64,000 bases of DNA from NCBI RefSeq assembly GCF_004331485.1, contig NZ_SJKD01000005.1, forward strand, positions 248,001 through 312,000. Reading direction: 5' to 3'. Under the pieces are notes generated by a model, which saw nothing but the letters and a program-made list of their open reading frames with translations, ran no database searches and was not told the DNA's origin. This document shows, in pieces, positions 31,673-40,035 of the stretch. Each line of letters opens with the position of its first letter. The stretch's first letter is position 1. This stretch comes from Kribbella capetownensis. GTDB taxonomy: Bacteria > Actinomycetota > Actinomycetes > Propionibacteriales > Kribbellaceae. A program made the translations under genes and the position numbers.

Positions 31673-31921
31673 CTAGTTCAGGTAGCCCTCGACGGTGTCG
31701 GCGGAGCGGGCCGCGGCGGTGTCCGGGTTCTCGCCGAACTCACGCTTGGCCCGGCGCTGCCGGAGCAGGTCCCAGCACTGGTCGAGCTCGACCTCGAGGG
31801 CCCGCAGGCGGGCATGCTCGTCGGCGTCGTTGATCTTCCCACCGGCGTGCTTGGTGCGGAGGTCGTGCTCTTCGGCGACCAGCTCGTCGATCCGGCTGAA
31901 GAGGCTCTTGTCATCGGTCAT
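31673..31921 (-). CDS. DUF2630-family small protein
   Basis: 82 aa from ATG 31921, overlapping the stop of the permease gene by 4 bp (ATGA). The sequence 'SLFSRIDELVAEEHDLRTKH' and 'EHARLRALEVELDQCWDLLRQRRAKREFG' is the signature of DUF2630, a small all-helical, coiled-coil-like family widespread in actinobacteria. The length is the family norm. Function is unknown. Translational coupling to the FetB-like permease is the only hint of a role. Confidence 0.88.
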   Translation of the reverse strand: MTDDKSLFSRIDELVAEEHDLRTKHAGGKINDADEHARLRALEVELDQCWDLLRQRRAKREFGENPDTAAARSADTVEGYLN

Positions 31922-32685
31922 GAGGAAACCGTACGCCCGTCCGGAAGGCGGGCGCGGGCGAGGAGTTCGGTGATGGCCAGGATCGCGATCGACTCGGACG
32001 CGATCAGCCCGAGCAGGACCACGAGCTGCAATGCGGCGGCCTCGGCGGGCGACGCGCCGCCGAGCACCATCCCGACGAACGCCCCGGGCAGTGACACCAG
32101 CCCGACGGTCCGGGTCTGGTCCAGCGCGGGCAGCAGCGCGTCGCCGGCCACCGGGCCGACCACCAGCTTGAACGCGTCCGGCGGGAGCAGCCCGATCGAC
32201 AGCCCGGCCTCGAACTCGCCGAACCGCGTCCCGTACTCGCTCAGCATCCGGCGTCCGGCCAGCGTGGTCGCGGTCATCGTGCCGCCGATGATGATGCCGC
32301 CCATCGGCAGGATCGTCGCCGGGTTGCGCGGTACGACGCCGGGTCCGATCAGCAGCAGGAGTACGACGAGCGCACCGAGACCGATCGCGGTCCCGCAGTA
32401 CATCCACTGCTGTGGGATGACGGCGGTCTGATGGAGCCGCCGGGTGCTGGTGAAGGTCGCGACCACGAACATGACCAGCACGAACGCGATCGCCCCGAGC
32501 GTGTGCTGCAGAGCGACCCCGACGACCGCGCCGACGGCGGCCAACTGCACGAGGGCGCGCAGGGCGGCGGTGACGATCCCCTTGTCGTGCCGGGTTCCGG
32601 CGTACCGGGACGCGGCCACGCCGATCGCGATCAGCAGCGGCAGGACGACGACCGCGGCGAGGCCTAGACCGGTGTCGAGGGACAT
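31918..32685 (-). CDS. FetB/UPF0014-family ABC permease
   Basis: 255 aa with about seven hydrophobic segments. The conserved central region 'PMGGIIIGGTMTATTLAGRRM' followed by 'GLVSLPGAFVGMVLGGASPAEAAALQLVVL' is diagnostic of the YbbM/FetB family. In E. coli FetA-FetB exports iron and helps against oxidative stress. The partner ATPase FetA is not present in the window, so the subunit must be encoded elsewhere or shared. It is coupled to the DUF2630 gene by a 4-bp overlap. Confidence 0.88.
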   Translation of the reverse strand: MSLDTGLGLAAVVVLPLLIAIGVAASRYAGTRHDKGIVTAALRALVQLAAVGAVVGVALQHTLGAIAFVLVMFVVATFTSTRRLHQTAVIPQQWMYCGTAIGLGALVVLLLLIGPGVVPRNPATILPMGGIIIGGTMTATTLAGRRMLSEYGTRFGEFEAGLSIGLLPPDAFKLVVGPVAGDALLPALDQTRTVGLVSLPGAFVGMVLGGASPAEAAALQLVVLLGLIASESIAILAITELLARARLPDGRTVSS

Positions 32686-32729
32686 CCGCCCATTTCAGCA
32701 CGCACTCCGTCGTCCAGGGGTGCGCTGAC

Positions 32730-34451
32730 TCACCCTTCCTTGAAGTCGGCCTCGTCGTACGTGTGCTCGCCGCCGGACCCGCTCTCCACCTTCGACGCCT
32801 CGTCCGCACGCAGCTCGACCCGCCGGATCTTGCCCGGGATCGTCTTCGGCAGCTCGGCGAACTCGATCCGCCGGATCCGCTTGTACGGCGCCAGATGCTC
32901 GCGGCAGAACTGCAGGATCTCGCCGGCCAGCTCCCGCGACGGCTGATGCCCGGCCGCCAGTACGACGTACGCCTTCGGCACCGCGAGCCGGACCGGATCC
33001 GGCGACGGTACGACGGCCGCCTCGGCCACGGCCGGATGCTCGATCAGCACCGACTCCAGCTCGAACGGCGAGATCCGGTAGTCACTGGCCTTGAACACGT
33101 CGTCGGACCGGCCGACGTAGGTGATGTAGCCGTCCTCGTCCCGGCTCGCGACGTCGCCGGTGTGGTAGTAACCGCCGCGCATCACCTCATCGGTGAGCTC
33201 ACGGGCGTCGCGGTAGCCGCGCATCAGCGGGACCGGCGCGGGCGCCAGTTCGATGGAGATCTCGCCGTCGTCGCCGATCTCGTCGGTGGCCGGGTCGATC
33301 AGCGCGATGCTGTAGCCAGGCAGCGGGCGGCCCATCGAGCCGAGCTTGAGCGGCTGACCGGGTGGGTTGCCGATCTGCGCGGTCGTCTCGGTCTGGCCGT
33401 ACCCGTCCCGGATGGTGATGTCCCACGCCGTGCGGACCTGCTCGATCACCTCGGGGTTGAGCGGCTCGCCCGCGGAGATGCATTCGCGGATCTGCACCTT
33501 CACCGCGGACAGGTCGGCCTGGATCAGCATCCGCCACACCGTCGGCGGCGCGCAGAACGTGGTCACGCCATACGTCTGCAGGACTCGCAGCATCTTCTCG
33601 GCGTCGAACCGGGTGTAGTTGTACAGGAACACGGTCGCGCCGGCGTTCCACGGCGCGAAGACGTTGCTCCAGGAGTGCTTGGCCCAGCCGGGGGAGGAGA
33701 CGTTCAGGTGAACGTCCCCGGGCTGGAGACCGATCCAGTACATCGTCGACAGGTGACCGACCGGGTAGCTGACCTGGGTGTGCTCGACCAGCTTCGGCTG
33801 GCTCGTCGTACCCGAGGTGAAGTAGAGCAGCAGCGAGTCGTCGGCCGCGGTGTCGACCTCGGGGACCGGTCCGTCGTACGTGGCAGCGTCGTCGTACCGC
33901 AGCCAGCCCTCGACCGATGCGCCGACGGCGACGCGGATGCAGTGGTCGGCGATACCGGCGTACCGGCCGGCCTCCGTGCTGCTGGCGACGACGGCCCGAA
34001 CACTGCCCCGGGTGATCCGGTCGGCCAGGTCGGCGTCGGTGAGTAGCGTGGTGGCGGGGATCATGACAGCGCCGGCCCGGATGCAGCCGAGCATGATCTC
34101 CCAGAGCGGGACAGTGTTGCCGAGCACGATCAGCACCCGGTCGCCCGGCTTCAGACCGGCCTCGGTGAGCCACCCGGCGACCTTGCGGGACTGCTCGGCC
34201 ATCTCGGCGTACGTCCGTGAGTTGACCTCGCCGTCCTCCTCGACGATGGTCAGCGCGGCCACCTCGGGCTGCTCGACCGCCAGCGCGTCGAACCAGTCCC
34301 GGGCCCAGTTGAACCGCTCGAACCGTGGCCAATTGAAGTCCCGGTACGCGGTCTCGTAGTCCTCCCGATGCGCCACCAGGAAGTCCCGCGCCGCCCGGAA
34401 CTCCCGGGTCACGTCCGCCGTGCTCTGCTCACTGCTGTCCGCTGGGCTCAT
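32730..34451 (-). CDS. AMP-forming acyl-CoA synthetase
   Basis: 573 aa from ATG 34451. The ANL-family motifs are present: P-loop 'LLYFTSGTTSQPKLVEHT', 'DGYGQTETTA' in the AMP site, and 'YYHTGDVASRDEDGYITYVGR' before the hinge. The catalytic lysine is Lys541 in 'PKTIPGKIRR'. Sequence and size fit the medium-chain or acetoacetyl/acetyl-CoA-like synthetases. It activates a carboxylic acid with ATP and CoA; the chain length cannot be read. Lys541 is the residue commonly acetylated by Pat-type enzymes, and a Pat-like gene lies about 1.1 kb away. Confidence 0.88.
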   Translation of the reverse strand: MSPADSSEQSTADVTREFRAARDFLVAHREDYETAYRDFNWPRFERFNWARDWFDALAVEQPEVAALTIVEEDGEVNSRTYAEMAEQSRKVAGWLTEAGLKPGDRVLIVLGNTVPLWEIMLGCIRAGAVMIPATTLLTDADLADRITRGSVRAVVASSTEAGRYAGIADHCIRVAVGASVEGWLRYDDAATYDGPVPEVDTAADDSLLLYFTSGTTSQPKLVEHTQVSYPVGHLSTMYWIGLQPGDVHLNVSSPGWAKHSWSNVFAPWNAGATVFLYNYTRFDAEKMLRVLQTYGVTTFCAPPTVWRMLIQADLSAVKVQIRECISAGEPLNPEVIEQVRTAWDITIRDGYGQTETTAQIGNPPGQPLKLGSMGRPLPGYSIALIDPATDEIGDDGEISIELAPAPVPLMRGYRDARELTDEVMRGGYYHTGDVASRDEDGYITYVGRSDDVFKASDYRISPFELESVLIEHPAVAEAAVVPSPDPVRLAVPKAYVVLAAGHQPSRELAGEILQFCREHLAPYKRIRRIEFAELPKTIPGKIRRVELRADEASKVESGSGGEHTYDEADFKEG

Positions 34452-34502
34452 GACCGCACTATTGCCCAACCACTACCGCTCGGTAAACCGTGCCACTCCG
34501 GT

Positions 34503-35546
34503 TCAGCCGAGTGCCAGCACCGCGCCGGTGACGACGAGCGGGGTGAGGATCAGACCGCGCCAGAGGAAGGACCACCAGGTGATGTCGACGCGGGCGGCGT
34601 CGCAGCGGGCTCGCCACAGCAGGGTGGCCAGCGATCCCCAGAGGGTGAGCAGGCAGCCGCAGTTGACGCCGATGAGCAGCGCCATCATTCGGTGGGCGTC
34701 GCTCGACGCCACGGGCTCCATCGCCAGGTACGCCGGGAGATTGTCGACCAGGTTCGCCCCGAGGGCCGCGGTTGCGCTCAACCGGAGTTCGGACGTGGTC
34801 CCGGCGACCCGGTTCAGCAGGTCCTCCAGCCCGTGGTCGGTGAGGAACCCGACGACGGCGAACAACACCACCACGGTGACCACGAGCTTGGCCGGGATCA
34901 GCGACCACCGGAGCGTCGACCGGCGCCGTACAGCGAACAGCACGCCCAGCACGACCGCCCCGACGCTCGCCGGTATGGCGACCTCGATCCCGGACACGAA
35001 CGCCGGCCCGAGCAGCACACACACGCCGGCCGAGCCCCAGAACAGCACCTTGTCGTCAACCTGCGGAGTCGGCGGTACGACGTACGTCCGGCCGAGGTCC
35101 CGGTGGAACAGCACCGCGAGCACGGCGACCGTGATCACGATCGCGGCGATCGCGGGCCGCCAACTCACCGACAGGTACTCGACGTCGAGCTTGCGGAACT
35201 GATGGAGCGCGAGCAGGTTGGTCAGGTTCGACACCGGGAGTAACAACGAGGCTGTGCCGGCCAACCACACGGTCGTGAACGCGAACAGCTTCGGCGGGAC
35301 GTCGAGTTGCCGGGCCATCGCGAGCACGACCGGCGTGAGCAGGACCGCGCACGTGTCGAGGGACAGCACGATCGTCAGCCCGGTGGCGAGCACGACCACG
35401 AGCAGCCACAGCCGCCAGACCTTGCCCCGGGCCAGATGGGCCGCCTCCCGGGCCGCGACGTCGAACACCTTGGCCTCGTCGGCGAGCTCGGCGATCACGG
35501 TGACGGCGATCAGGAACACCAGCACAGGCGCGATTCGCGCGATCAA
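34503..35546 (-). CDS. SLC13/ArsB-like anion permease
   Basis: 347 aa from TTG 35546, with GGGGAGG 9-10 nt upstream. No ATG or GTG lies at a better place, so the start is uncertain. About nine to ten membrane segments begin with 'APVLVFLIAVTVIAELAD'. 'STIVLSLDTCAVLLTPVVLA'-like and 'TASLLLPVSNLTNLLA' segments are the re-entrant loops of the ArsB/NhaD/SLC13 superfamily, and 'GANLVDNLPAYLAME' is the second repeat. It may export arsenite or move dicarboxylates or Na+. No ArsR or ArsC is adjacent. It is divergent from the Pat-like gene. Confidence 0.78.
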   Translation of the reverse strand: MIARIAPVLVFLIAVTVIAELADEAKVFDVAAREAAHLARGKVWRLWLLVVVLATGLTIVLSLDTCAVLLTPVVLAMARQLDVPPKLFAFTTVWLAGTASLLLPVSNLTNLLALHQFRKLDVEYLSVSWRPAIAAIVITVAVLAVLFHRDLGRTYVVPPTPQVDDKVLFWGSAGVCVLLGPAFVSGIEVAIPASVGAVVLGVLFAVRRRSTLRWSLIPAKLVVTVVVLFAVVGFLTDHGLEDLLNRVAGTTSELRLSATAALGANLVDNLPAYLAMEPVASSDAHRMMALLIGVNCGCLLTLWGSLATLLWRARCDAARVDITWWSFLWRGLILTPLVVTGAVLALG

Positions 35547-35576
35547 AATGCACGACCTCCCCCCGGGCTGGTTGAG

Positions 35577-35588
35577 TAGGCTGACCGG
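35577..35588 (+). promoter_or_regulatory. TAGGCT box 6 nt before GTG 35589 (leaderless-type -10)
   Basis: TAGGCT at 35577-35582 matches TANNNT and ends 6 nt before the start codon of the Pat-like gene. No Shine-Dalgarno sequence is present upstream of the GTG, so a leaderless transcript is the simplest reading. Confidence 0.5.
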
Positions 35589-38288
35589 GTGACCCCGCCG
35601 GAGCAGGACCCCCACCACCCGGCCGGATACCCCGACGGCTACGAGGCGGACGTCGTACTCCGGGACGGCGCTACGGCGCATCTGCGGCCGATCACTCCGG
35701 GTGACGCCGACCTGCTGGTGGCGTTCTACGCCCGCGTGTCCGAACAATCGAAGTATTACCGCTTCTTTGCCCCGTACCCCCAGTTGTCGGACCGGGATGT
35801 GGCGCGATTCACGCAGGTCGACTACCACGACCGACTCGCACTCATCGTCACTGTCGGTAGCGAGATGATCGGCGTCGGTCGGTACGAGCGGACCGGCCGG
35901 CGGACCGCGGAGGTCGCGTTCCTGATCGAGGACGCGCACCAGGGCCGCGGCCTCGGCCAGTTGTTCCTCGAGCATCTGGCCCAGGCGGCCCGGGAGAACG
36001 GCATCCACCGGTTCGTCGCCGAGGTGCTGCCGGACAACCGGAAGATGATCACCGTCTTCGCCGAGGCCGGCTACAAGGTCGCCCGGGAGTTCGAGGACGG
36101 CGTGATCGTGGTCGAGTTCGACATCGCGCCGACCGACACCTCGTTCGGCGTGATGCAGGCCCGCGAGCAGCGCTCCGAGGCACTGTCGATCGCGCGGCTG
36201 CTGACGCCCAACGCGGTCGCGGTGATCGGTGCGAGCCGGCGCGAGGGCACGATCGGGAACGCACTGCTGCGCAACCTGCGCGACGGCGGATTCCCCGGCC
36301 GCCTGTACGCCGTCAACACCGACACCAAGGCCACCGAGATCGAGGGCGTTCCGGCGTACCCGACGATCCGGGACGTGGACGGCACGGTCGACCTCGCGGT
36401 GGTCGCCGTACGGGCCGAGTTGGTGGCGGACGTCGTGCTGGACTGTGCCGCCAAGGGCGTGCGCGGGCTGGTCGTGGTGTCGAGCGGATTCGCCGAGATC
36501 GGTGGCGAGGGCCGGAAGTTGCAGCGGTACCTGGTCGGCCTGGCCCGGTCCTACGGGATGCGAGTGATCGGGCCGAACGCGCTCGGTCTGATCAACACCG
36601 CGCCCGGGGTGTCGCTGAACGCCACGCTGTCACCGTTGATGCCGAGCAAGGGCCGGGTTGCGTTCTTCTGCCAGTCGGGTGCGCTCGGCGTACCGATCCT
36701 GGCCGACATGGTCGGCCGTGGTCTGGGGTTGTCGAGCTTCGTCTCGGCCGGCAACCGGGCCGATGTCTCAGGCAACGACCTGATGCAGTTCTGGTACTCC
36801 GACGAGGCGACCGAGGTCGTGCTGCTGTACCTGGAGTCGCTGGGCAACCCGCGCAAGTTCAGCCGGGTCGCGCGCCGGCTCGCCCGCCGCAAGCCGGTGA
36901 TCGCGCTGAAGTCCGGTCGCGCCACCCAAGGTGTGCCGCTGGGCCAGATGGTCCGGCGCAGTCAGTTGCCGGCCGCCACGATCGAATCGCTGTTCCGGCA
37001 GAGCGGGCTGATCGGCGTCGACACCACCGGCGAGCTGTTCGACGTCGCCCAGCTGCTGGCGCACCAGCCGTTGCCGAAGGGTCGCCGGGTCGCGATCGTC
37101 AGCAACTCCGACGCCCTCACTCTGCTCGCGCTCGACACGATGGCGGGTTGTGGGCTGGACGTGGCGGGGGAGCCGCGCAACCTCAGCGCGGACGCGACCG
37201 CCGAGGACTTCGGGGTGGCGCTGTCGGAGGTGTTCGACGACGAGCGGGTGGACTCGGTCGTGGTGATCTACACGCCGCCGGTGCAGTCCAACGGCGCCGA
37301 GGTCGCACAGGTTCTCGCGGCTGCCGCGGCCGGATCGGACAAGCCCGTGGTCTCCACCTTCCTCGCCTCGCGCAGCGTGCCCGAAGCGCTTCGCGTCCCG
37401 GATGACCACGGCGGTGCGGCCCGCGGTTCGATCCCGTCGTTCCTCAATCCGCAGTACGCCGTGGGTGCGCTGGCGAAGGCGACGCAGTACGGCGAATGGC
37501 GGCGGCGGTCGGACAGCCGGATCCCGGACCTGCCGGACGTGGACACTCCGGGGGCCGAGGACTTCGTCGCCGAGTTCCTGCAGCGGCATCCGAGTGGCGC
37601 CGACCTGGACGATGCGGACCGGCAGCGGCTGCTCAGCTTCTACGGGATCAACGTGCTGCCGGCGTTCCCGGTCCTGAGCGCGGACGAGGCGGTGGCGCGC
37701 GCGGAGGATCTCGGGTTCGAGGTGATCCTGAAGGCGACCGCGGAGCAGTGGCGGATGCGGCCGGACCTGGCCGACATCTGGCGCCATATCCACGACGAGG
37801 ACGACATGCGCGCGGCTTGGGCGGAGATGACCGAGAGCTTCGGCGTCGCCGCCGATCCGGGCCGGGCCCAGTTCGTCGTCCAGAAGATGGCGCCGCCCGG
37901 CGTACCCGTGGTCATCTCCGCGCTCGAGGACGTGTCGTTCGGACCGGTCGTCACGTTCGGCCTGTCGGGCGTCGCGACCGACCTGCTCGGCGACCGCTCG
38001 TACCGGATGCCGCCACTGACGACGCGGGACGCCGCGGAGATGGTCCGCGAGGTCCGCGCGGCGCCACTGCTGTACGGCTACCGCGGTTCCGACCCGGTCG
38101 ACATCGCCGCGATCGAGAGCCTGCTGCACCGGGTGTCCCGGCTGACCCTCGACCTGGAGGAGGTCGTGCGCCTGGACCTGCGGTCGGTCCTGGCCGCCGC
38201 CGAGGGCGCCACGGTCCTGGACACCACGATCCGCATCGCCCCGAACGAGAAGCCCCGCCAGGACGCCCCGGCCCGCCGCCTGACCTGA
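35589..38288 (+). CDS. Pat-type protein acetyltransferase: N-terminal GNAT fused to degenerate ADP-forming acyl-CoA synthetase
   Basis: 899 aa. Order of domains: GNAT (about 15-170, with 'EVAFLIEDAHQGRGLGQLFLEHL' as the acetyl-CoA loop), CoA-binding (about 195-300), succinyl-CoA-ligase-like flavodoxin parts (about 305-520), and an ATP-grasp domain (about 655-880). Placing GNAT first is the arrangement reported for Streptomyces lividans PatA, the reverse of E. coli Pat. In active ADP-forming synthetases the phospho-histidine sits in 'SHTG' after 'KSGR'; here 'KSGRATQGVPLGQMVRR' continues without it. This suggests the synthetase part is a sensor or regulatory module. The likely role is lysine acetylation of acyl-CoA synthetases such as the nearby 32730-34451 product. 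Confidence 0.87.
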   Translation: MTPPEQDPHHPAGYPDGYEADVVLRDGATAHLRPITPGDADLLVAFYARVSEQSKYYRFFAPYPQLSDRDVARFTQVDYHDRLALIVTVGSEMIGVGRYERTGRRTAEVAFLIEDAHQGRGLGQLFLEHLAQAARENGIHRFVAEVLPDNRKMITVFAEAGYKVAREFEDGVIVVEFDIAPTDTSFGVMQAREQRSEALSIARLLTPNAVAVIGASRREGTIGNALLRNLRDGGFPGRLYAVNTDTKATEIEGVPAYPTIRDVDGTVDLAVVAVRAELVADVVLDCAAKGVRGLVVVSSGFAEIGGEGRKLQRYLVGLARSYGMRVIGPNALGLINTAPGVSLNATLSPLMPSKGRVAFFCQSGALGVPILADMVGRGLGLSSFVSAGNRADVSGNDLMQFWYSDEATEVVLLYLESLGNPRKFSRVARRLARRKPVIALKSGRATQGVPLGQMVRRSQLPAATIESLFRQSGLIGVDTTGELFDVAQLLAHQPLPKGRRVAIVSNSDALTLLALDTMAGCGLDVAGEPRNLSADATAEDFGVALSEVFDDERVDSVVVIYTPPVQSNGAEVAQVLAAAAAGSDKPVVSTFLASRSVPEALRVPDDHGGAARGSIPSFLNPQYAVGALAKATQYGEWRRRSDSRIPDLPDVDTPGAEDFVAEFLQRHPSGADLDDADRQRLLSFYGINVLPAFPVLSADEAVARAEDLGFEVILKATAEQWRMRPDLADIWRHIHDEDDMRAAWAEMTESFGVAADPGRAQFVVQKMAPPGVPVVISALEDVSFGPVVTFGLSGVATDLLGDRSYRMPPLTTRDAAEMVREVRAAPLLYGYRGSDPVDIAAIESLLHRVSRLTLDLEEVVRLDLRSVLAAAEGATVLDTTIRIAPNEKPRQDAPARRLT

Positions 38289-38295
38289 TCAGGTC
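38282..38295. other. 14-bp perfect palindrome at a convergent gene junction
   Basis: GACCTGATCAGGTC is its own reverse complement. Its centre is the exact boundary between the plus-strand TGA (38286-38288) of the Pat-like gene and the minus-strand TGA (38289-38291) of the DUF2087 gene. It may act in termination or be a by-product of abutting stop codons. Confidence 0.75.
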
Positions 38296-38798
38296 CGCGT
38301 ATAGATGCTGTCCGTGCGGCTGAGCAGGCGCGCGTCGACCAGTCCGCGGCGGAGTGCGGCGTGGTCCGGGTGCCAGCGGTTCAGGACTTCGTTGACCTCG
38401 GCCTCCGGGTAGCTGCGCCCCGGCTCGAAGCTCGCCACGAGGTGCTCCAGCACGATCCGGAACTTCTCCGGGAACGTCGGGAAGTGGGTCAGTCGGCCGT
38501 CGCGGATGAACGACTTCAGTACGGCGTCCCGCTCCGGATCGGGATCGAGCGGCACCCACTCCGGACGGCTCCCGCGGACGGCGTCCTTGAAGGCCGCCTC
38601 GTCGGCCTGCAGACGATCGCCGTCGGCCGTGACCAGACCGCCTTTGAACAACCGCTGCAGCGCTTTGACGACGACGGGCTGGGCCAGTCCGGTGCTCCCG
38701 GCAACCTCATCCGCGGTGGTGGCGCCGAGGACGACGGCGGAGTACGTCCGCAGCCTCGACGGTTCGGCCAGCAGTCCACAGAGTTGGTCGGCGTTCAT
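38289..38798 (-). CDS. HTH regulator-like protein with C-terminal DUF2087
   Basis: 169 aa from ATG 38798; GTG 38807 is in frame, but the TAGCGT box 7 nt before the ATG supports the shorter form. The first 60 residues look like an ArsR-type winged helix ('LLAEPSRLRTYSAVVLGATTADEVAGSTGL..VVVKALQRLFKGGLV'). The rest has the DUF2087 pattern 'DGRLTHFPTFPEKFRIVLEHLVASF..Y.E.EVNEVLNRWHPDHAALRRGLVD'. DUF2087 proteins are thought to be regulators, but ligand and targets are unknown. It is divergent from the P1 peptidase gene. Confidence 0.85.
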   Translation of the reverse strand: MNADQLCGLLAEPSRLRTYSAVVLGATTADEVAGSTGLAQPVVVKALQRLFKGGLVTADGDRLQADEAAFKDAVRGSRPEWVPLDPDPERDAVLKSFIRDGRLTHFPTFPEKFRIVLEHLVASFEPGRSYPEAEVNEVLNRWHPDHAALRRGLVDARLLSRTDSIYTRT

Positions 38799-38811
38799 GC
38801 GTTCCACGCTA
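38799..38811 (-). promoter_or_regulatory. TAGCGT box 7 nt before ATG 38798 (leaderless-type -10)
   Basis: On the minus strand TAGCGT (38811-38806) matches TANNNT and ends 7 nt before the DUF2087 gene start. The GGA within the 7-nt gap is too close to the codon for a normal ribosome site. Confidence 0.5.
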
Positions 38812-38858
38812 ATGTCGGCCGCAACCCGATTTCACCACCGTGTCGACCGGCCCCGTGA

Positions 38859-38871
38859 CAGGATCTGGGTC
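38859..38871 (+). promoter_or_regulatory. CAGGAT box 7 nt before ATG 38872 (possible -10 or ribosome site)
   Basis: CAGGAT at 38859-38864 ends 7 nt before the P1 peptidase start. It resembles the -10 boxes in front of other genes here, but its AGGA could equally be a Shine-Dalgarno sequence at a spacing of 8. Confidence 0.3.
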
Positions 38872-39927
38872 ATGCAGCCTGGTCCGCACAATGCGATCAC
38901 CGATGTCCCTGGAGTTCTCGTCGGACAGGTCGAGCGCCTCGACGCGCCGTACCTGTCCGGTACGACGGTCGTCCACGTGCCGGGTACGGCGGTGGCCGGT
39001 GTCGACGTCCGCGGCGGCGCACCCGGCACGCGCGAGACCGACCTGCTCGACCCGGTGAACTCGAACGCAGGCGTGAACGCGATCGTCCTGACCGGCGGCA
39101 GCGCCTACGGCCTCGACACGGCCGGCAGCGTGATGCGCTGGCTGGAGGAACGCGGCGAAGGCGTGCGGGTCGGGCTGGGCGACAACGAGGTGGTCCCGAT
39201 CGTCCCGACCGCGGTGATCTTCGACCTCGGCCGCGGCGGCGACTTCCGCGCGCGGCCCGAACCGTCCTGGGGTGCCGATGCGATCGCCGCCGCGACTGAC
39301 GGACCGGTTGCCCTGGGCAACCATGGCGCCGGTGCGGGCGCACGAGCCCGGTCGCTCAAGGGCGGCGTCGGCTCGGCCAGCGTCCGGCTCGACGACGGTA
39401 CGACGGTCGGCGTGCTGGTGATCGTGAACGCGGCCGGCTCGACCGTCGACGCCGACGGCAACCTGTACGGCGCCCGCTACGGCATCGGCACCGAGTTCAC
39501 TCACCTGCGGACGCCGACCGAGGCACCACCGCCGGCCGCACCCGGACGCAACCTGATCCCCGGTCCGCCGATGAACACGGTGATCGCAGTGGTGGCGACC
39601 GACGTACCGCTGGAGAAGGCCGCGGCGAAGCGGATGGCGATGGTGGCGCACGACGGACTGGCTCGGGCACTCGATCCGATCCACACGCTGGTCGACGGCG
39701 ACAGCATCTTCGCCCTGTCGACCCGCATCCCTGACGACGACCGACCGCGATTGAGCGTGACCGACCCGACTGCACTCGGGCAGCTCGAGACGGTCTTCGC
39801 GGCCGGGTCGCGCACGTTGTCCCGGGCGATCGTGCACGCGATGCTCAACGCCCAGACCGTCGACACCCCGGCCGGCGCCATCCCCAGCTACCGCGACGCC
39901 TATCCGTCAGCCTTCCGGACCGAGTGA
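38872..39927 (+). CDS. P1 (DmpA/S58)-family self-processing aminopeptidase
   Basis: 351 aa from ATG 38872; the frame extends upstream, but this start removes overlap with the divergent gene. The family's features are present: 'ITDVPGVLVGQ' at the start, 'GAPGTRETDLLDP', 'GGSAYGLDTAGSVMRWLEERG', 'VALGNHGAGAGA' and 'LKGGVGSAS'. In this family a proenzyme cuts itself to expose an N-terminal Ser/Thr nucleophile; here the matching position is Thr236 in 'PPMNTVIAVVATD'. It would release N-terminal residues or hydrolyse amides in the cytoplasm. Natural substrates are unknown. Confidence 0.88.
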   Translation: MQPGPHNAITDVPGVLVGQVERLDAPYLSGTTVVHVPGTAVAGVDVRGGAPGTRETDLLDPVNSNAGVNAIVLTGGSAYGLDTAGSVMRWLEERGEGVRVGLGDNEVVPIVPTAVIFDLGRGGDFRARPEPSWGADAIAAATDGPVALGNHGAGAGARARSLKGGVGSASVRLDDGTTVGVLVIVNAAGSTVDADGNLYGARYGIGTEFTHLRTPTEAPPPAAPGRNLIPGPPMNTVIAVVATDVPLEKAAAKRMAMVAHDGLARALDPIHTLVDGDSIFALSTRIPDDDRPRLSVTDPTALGQLETVFAAGSRTLSRAIVHAMLNAQTVDTPAGAIPSYRDAYPSAFRTE

Positions 39928-40035
39928 CGTACGACTCCAGTACTACGTAGCGCTCAAGAAGGACACCGGAAGGCGACGGCAAGACCGGTCCGCGGGCCGA
40001 CGAAGTCCGCAGCCGTCCGCGAAAGGCTCTGGGGT

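Noticed and set aside
37425..37440. GGTTCGATCCCGT, which resembles a tRNA T-arm
   Set aside because: It lies inside the Pat-like gene, and no acceptor, D-arm or anticodon stem can be paired around it.
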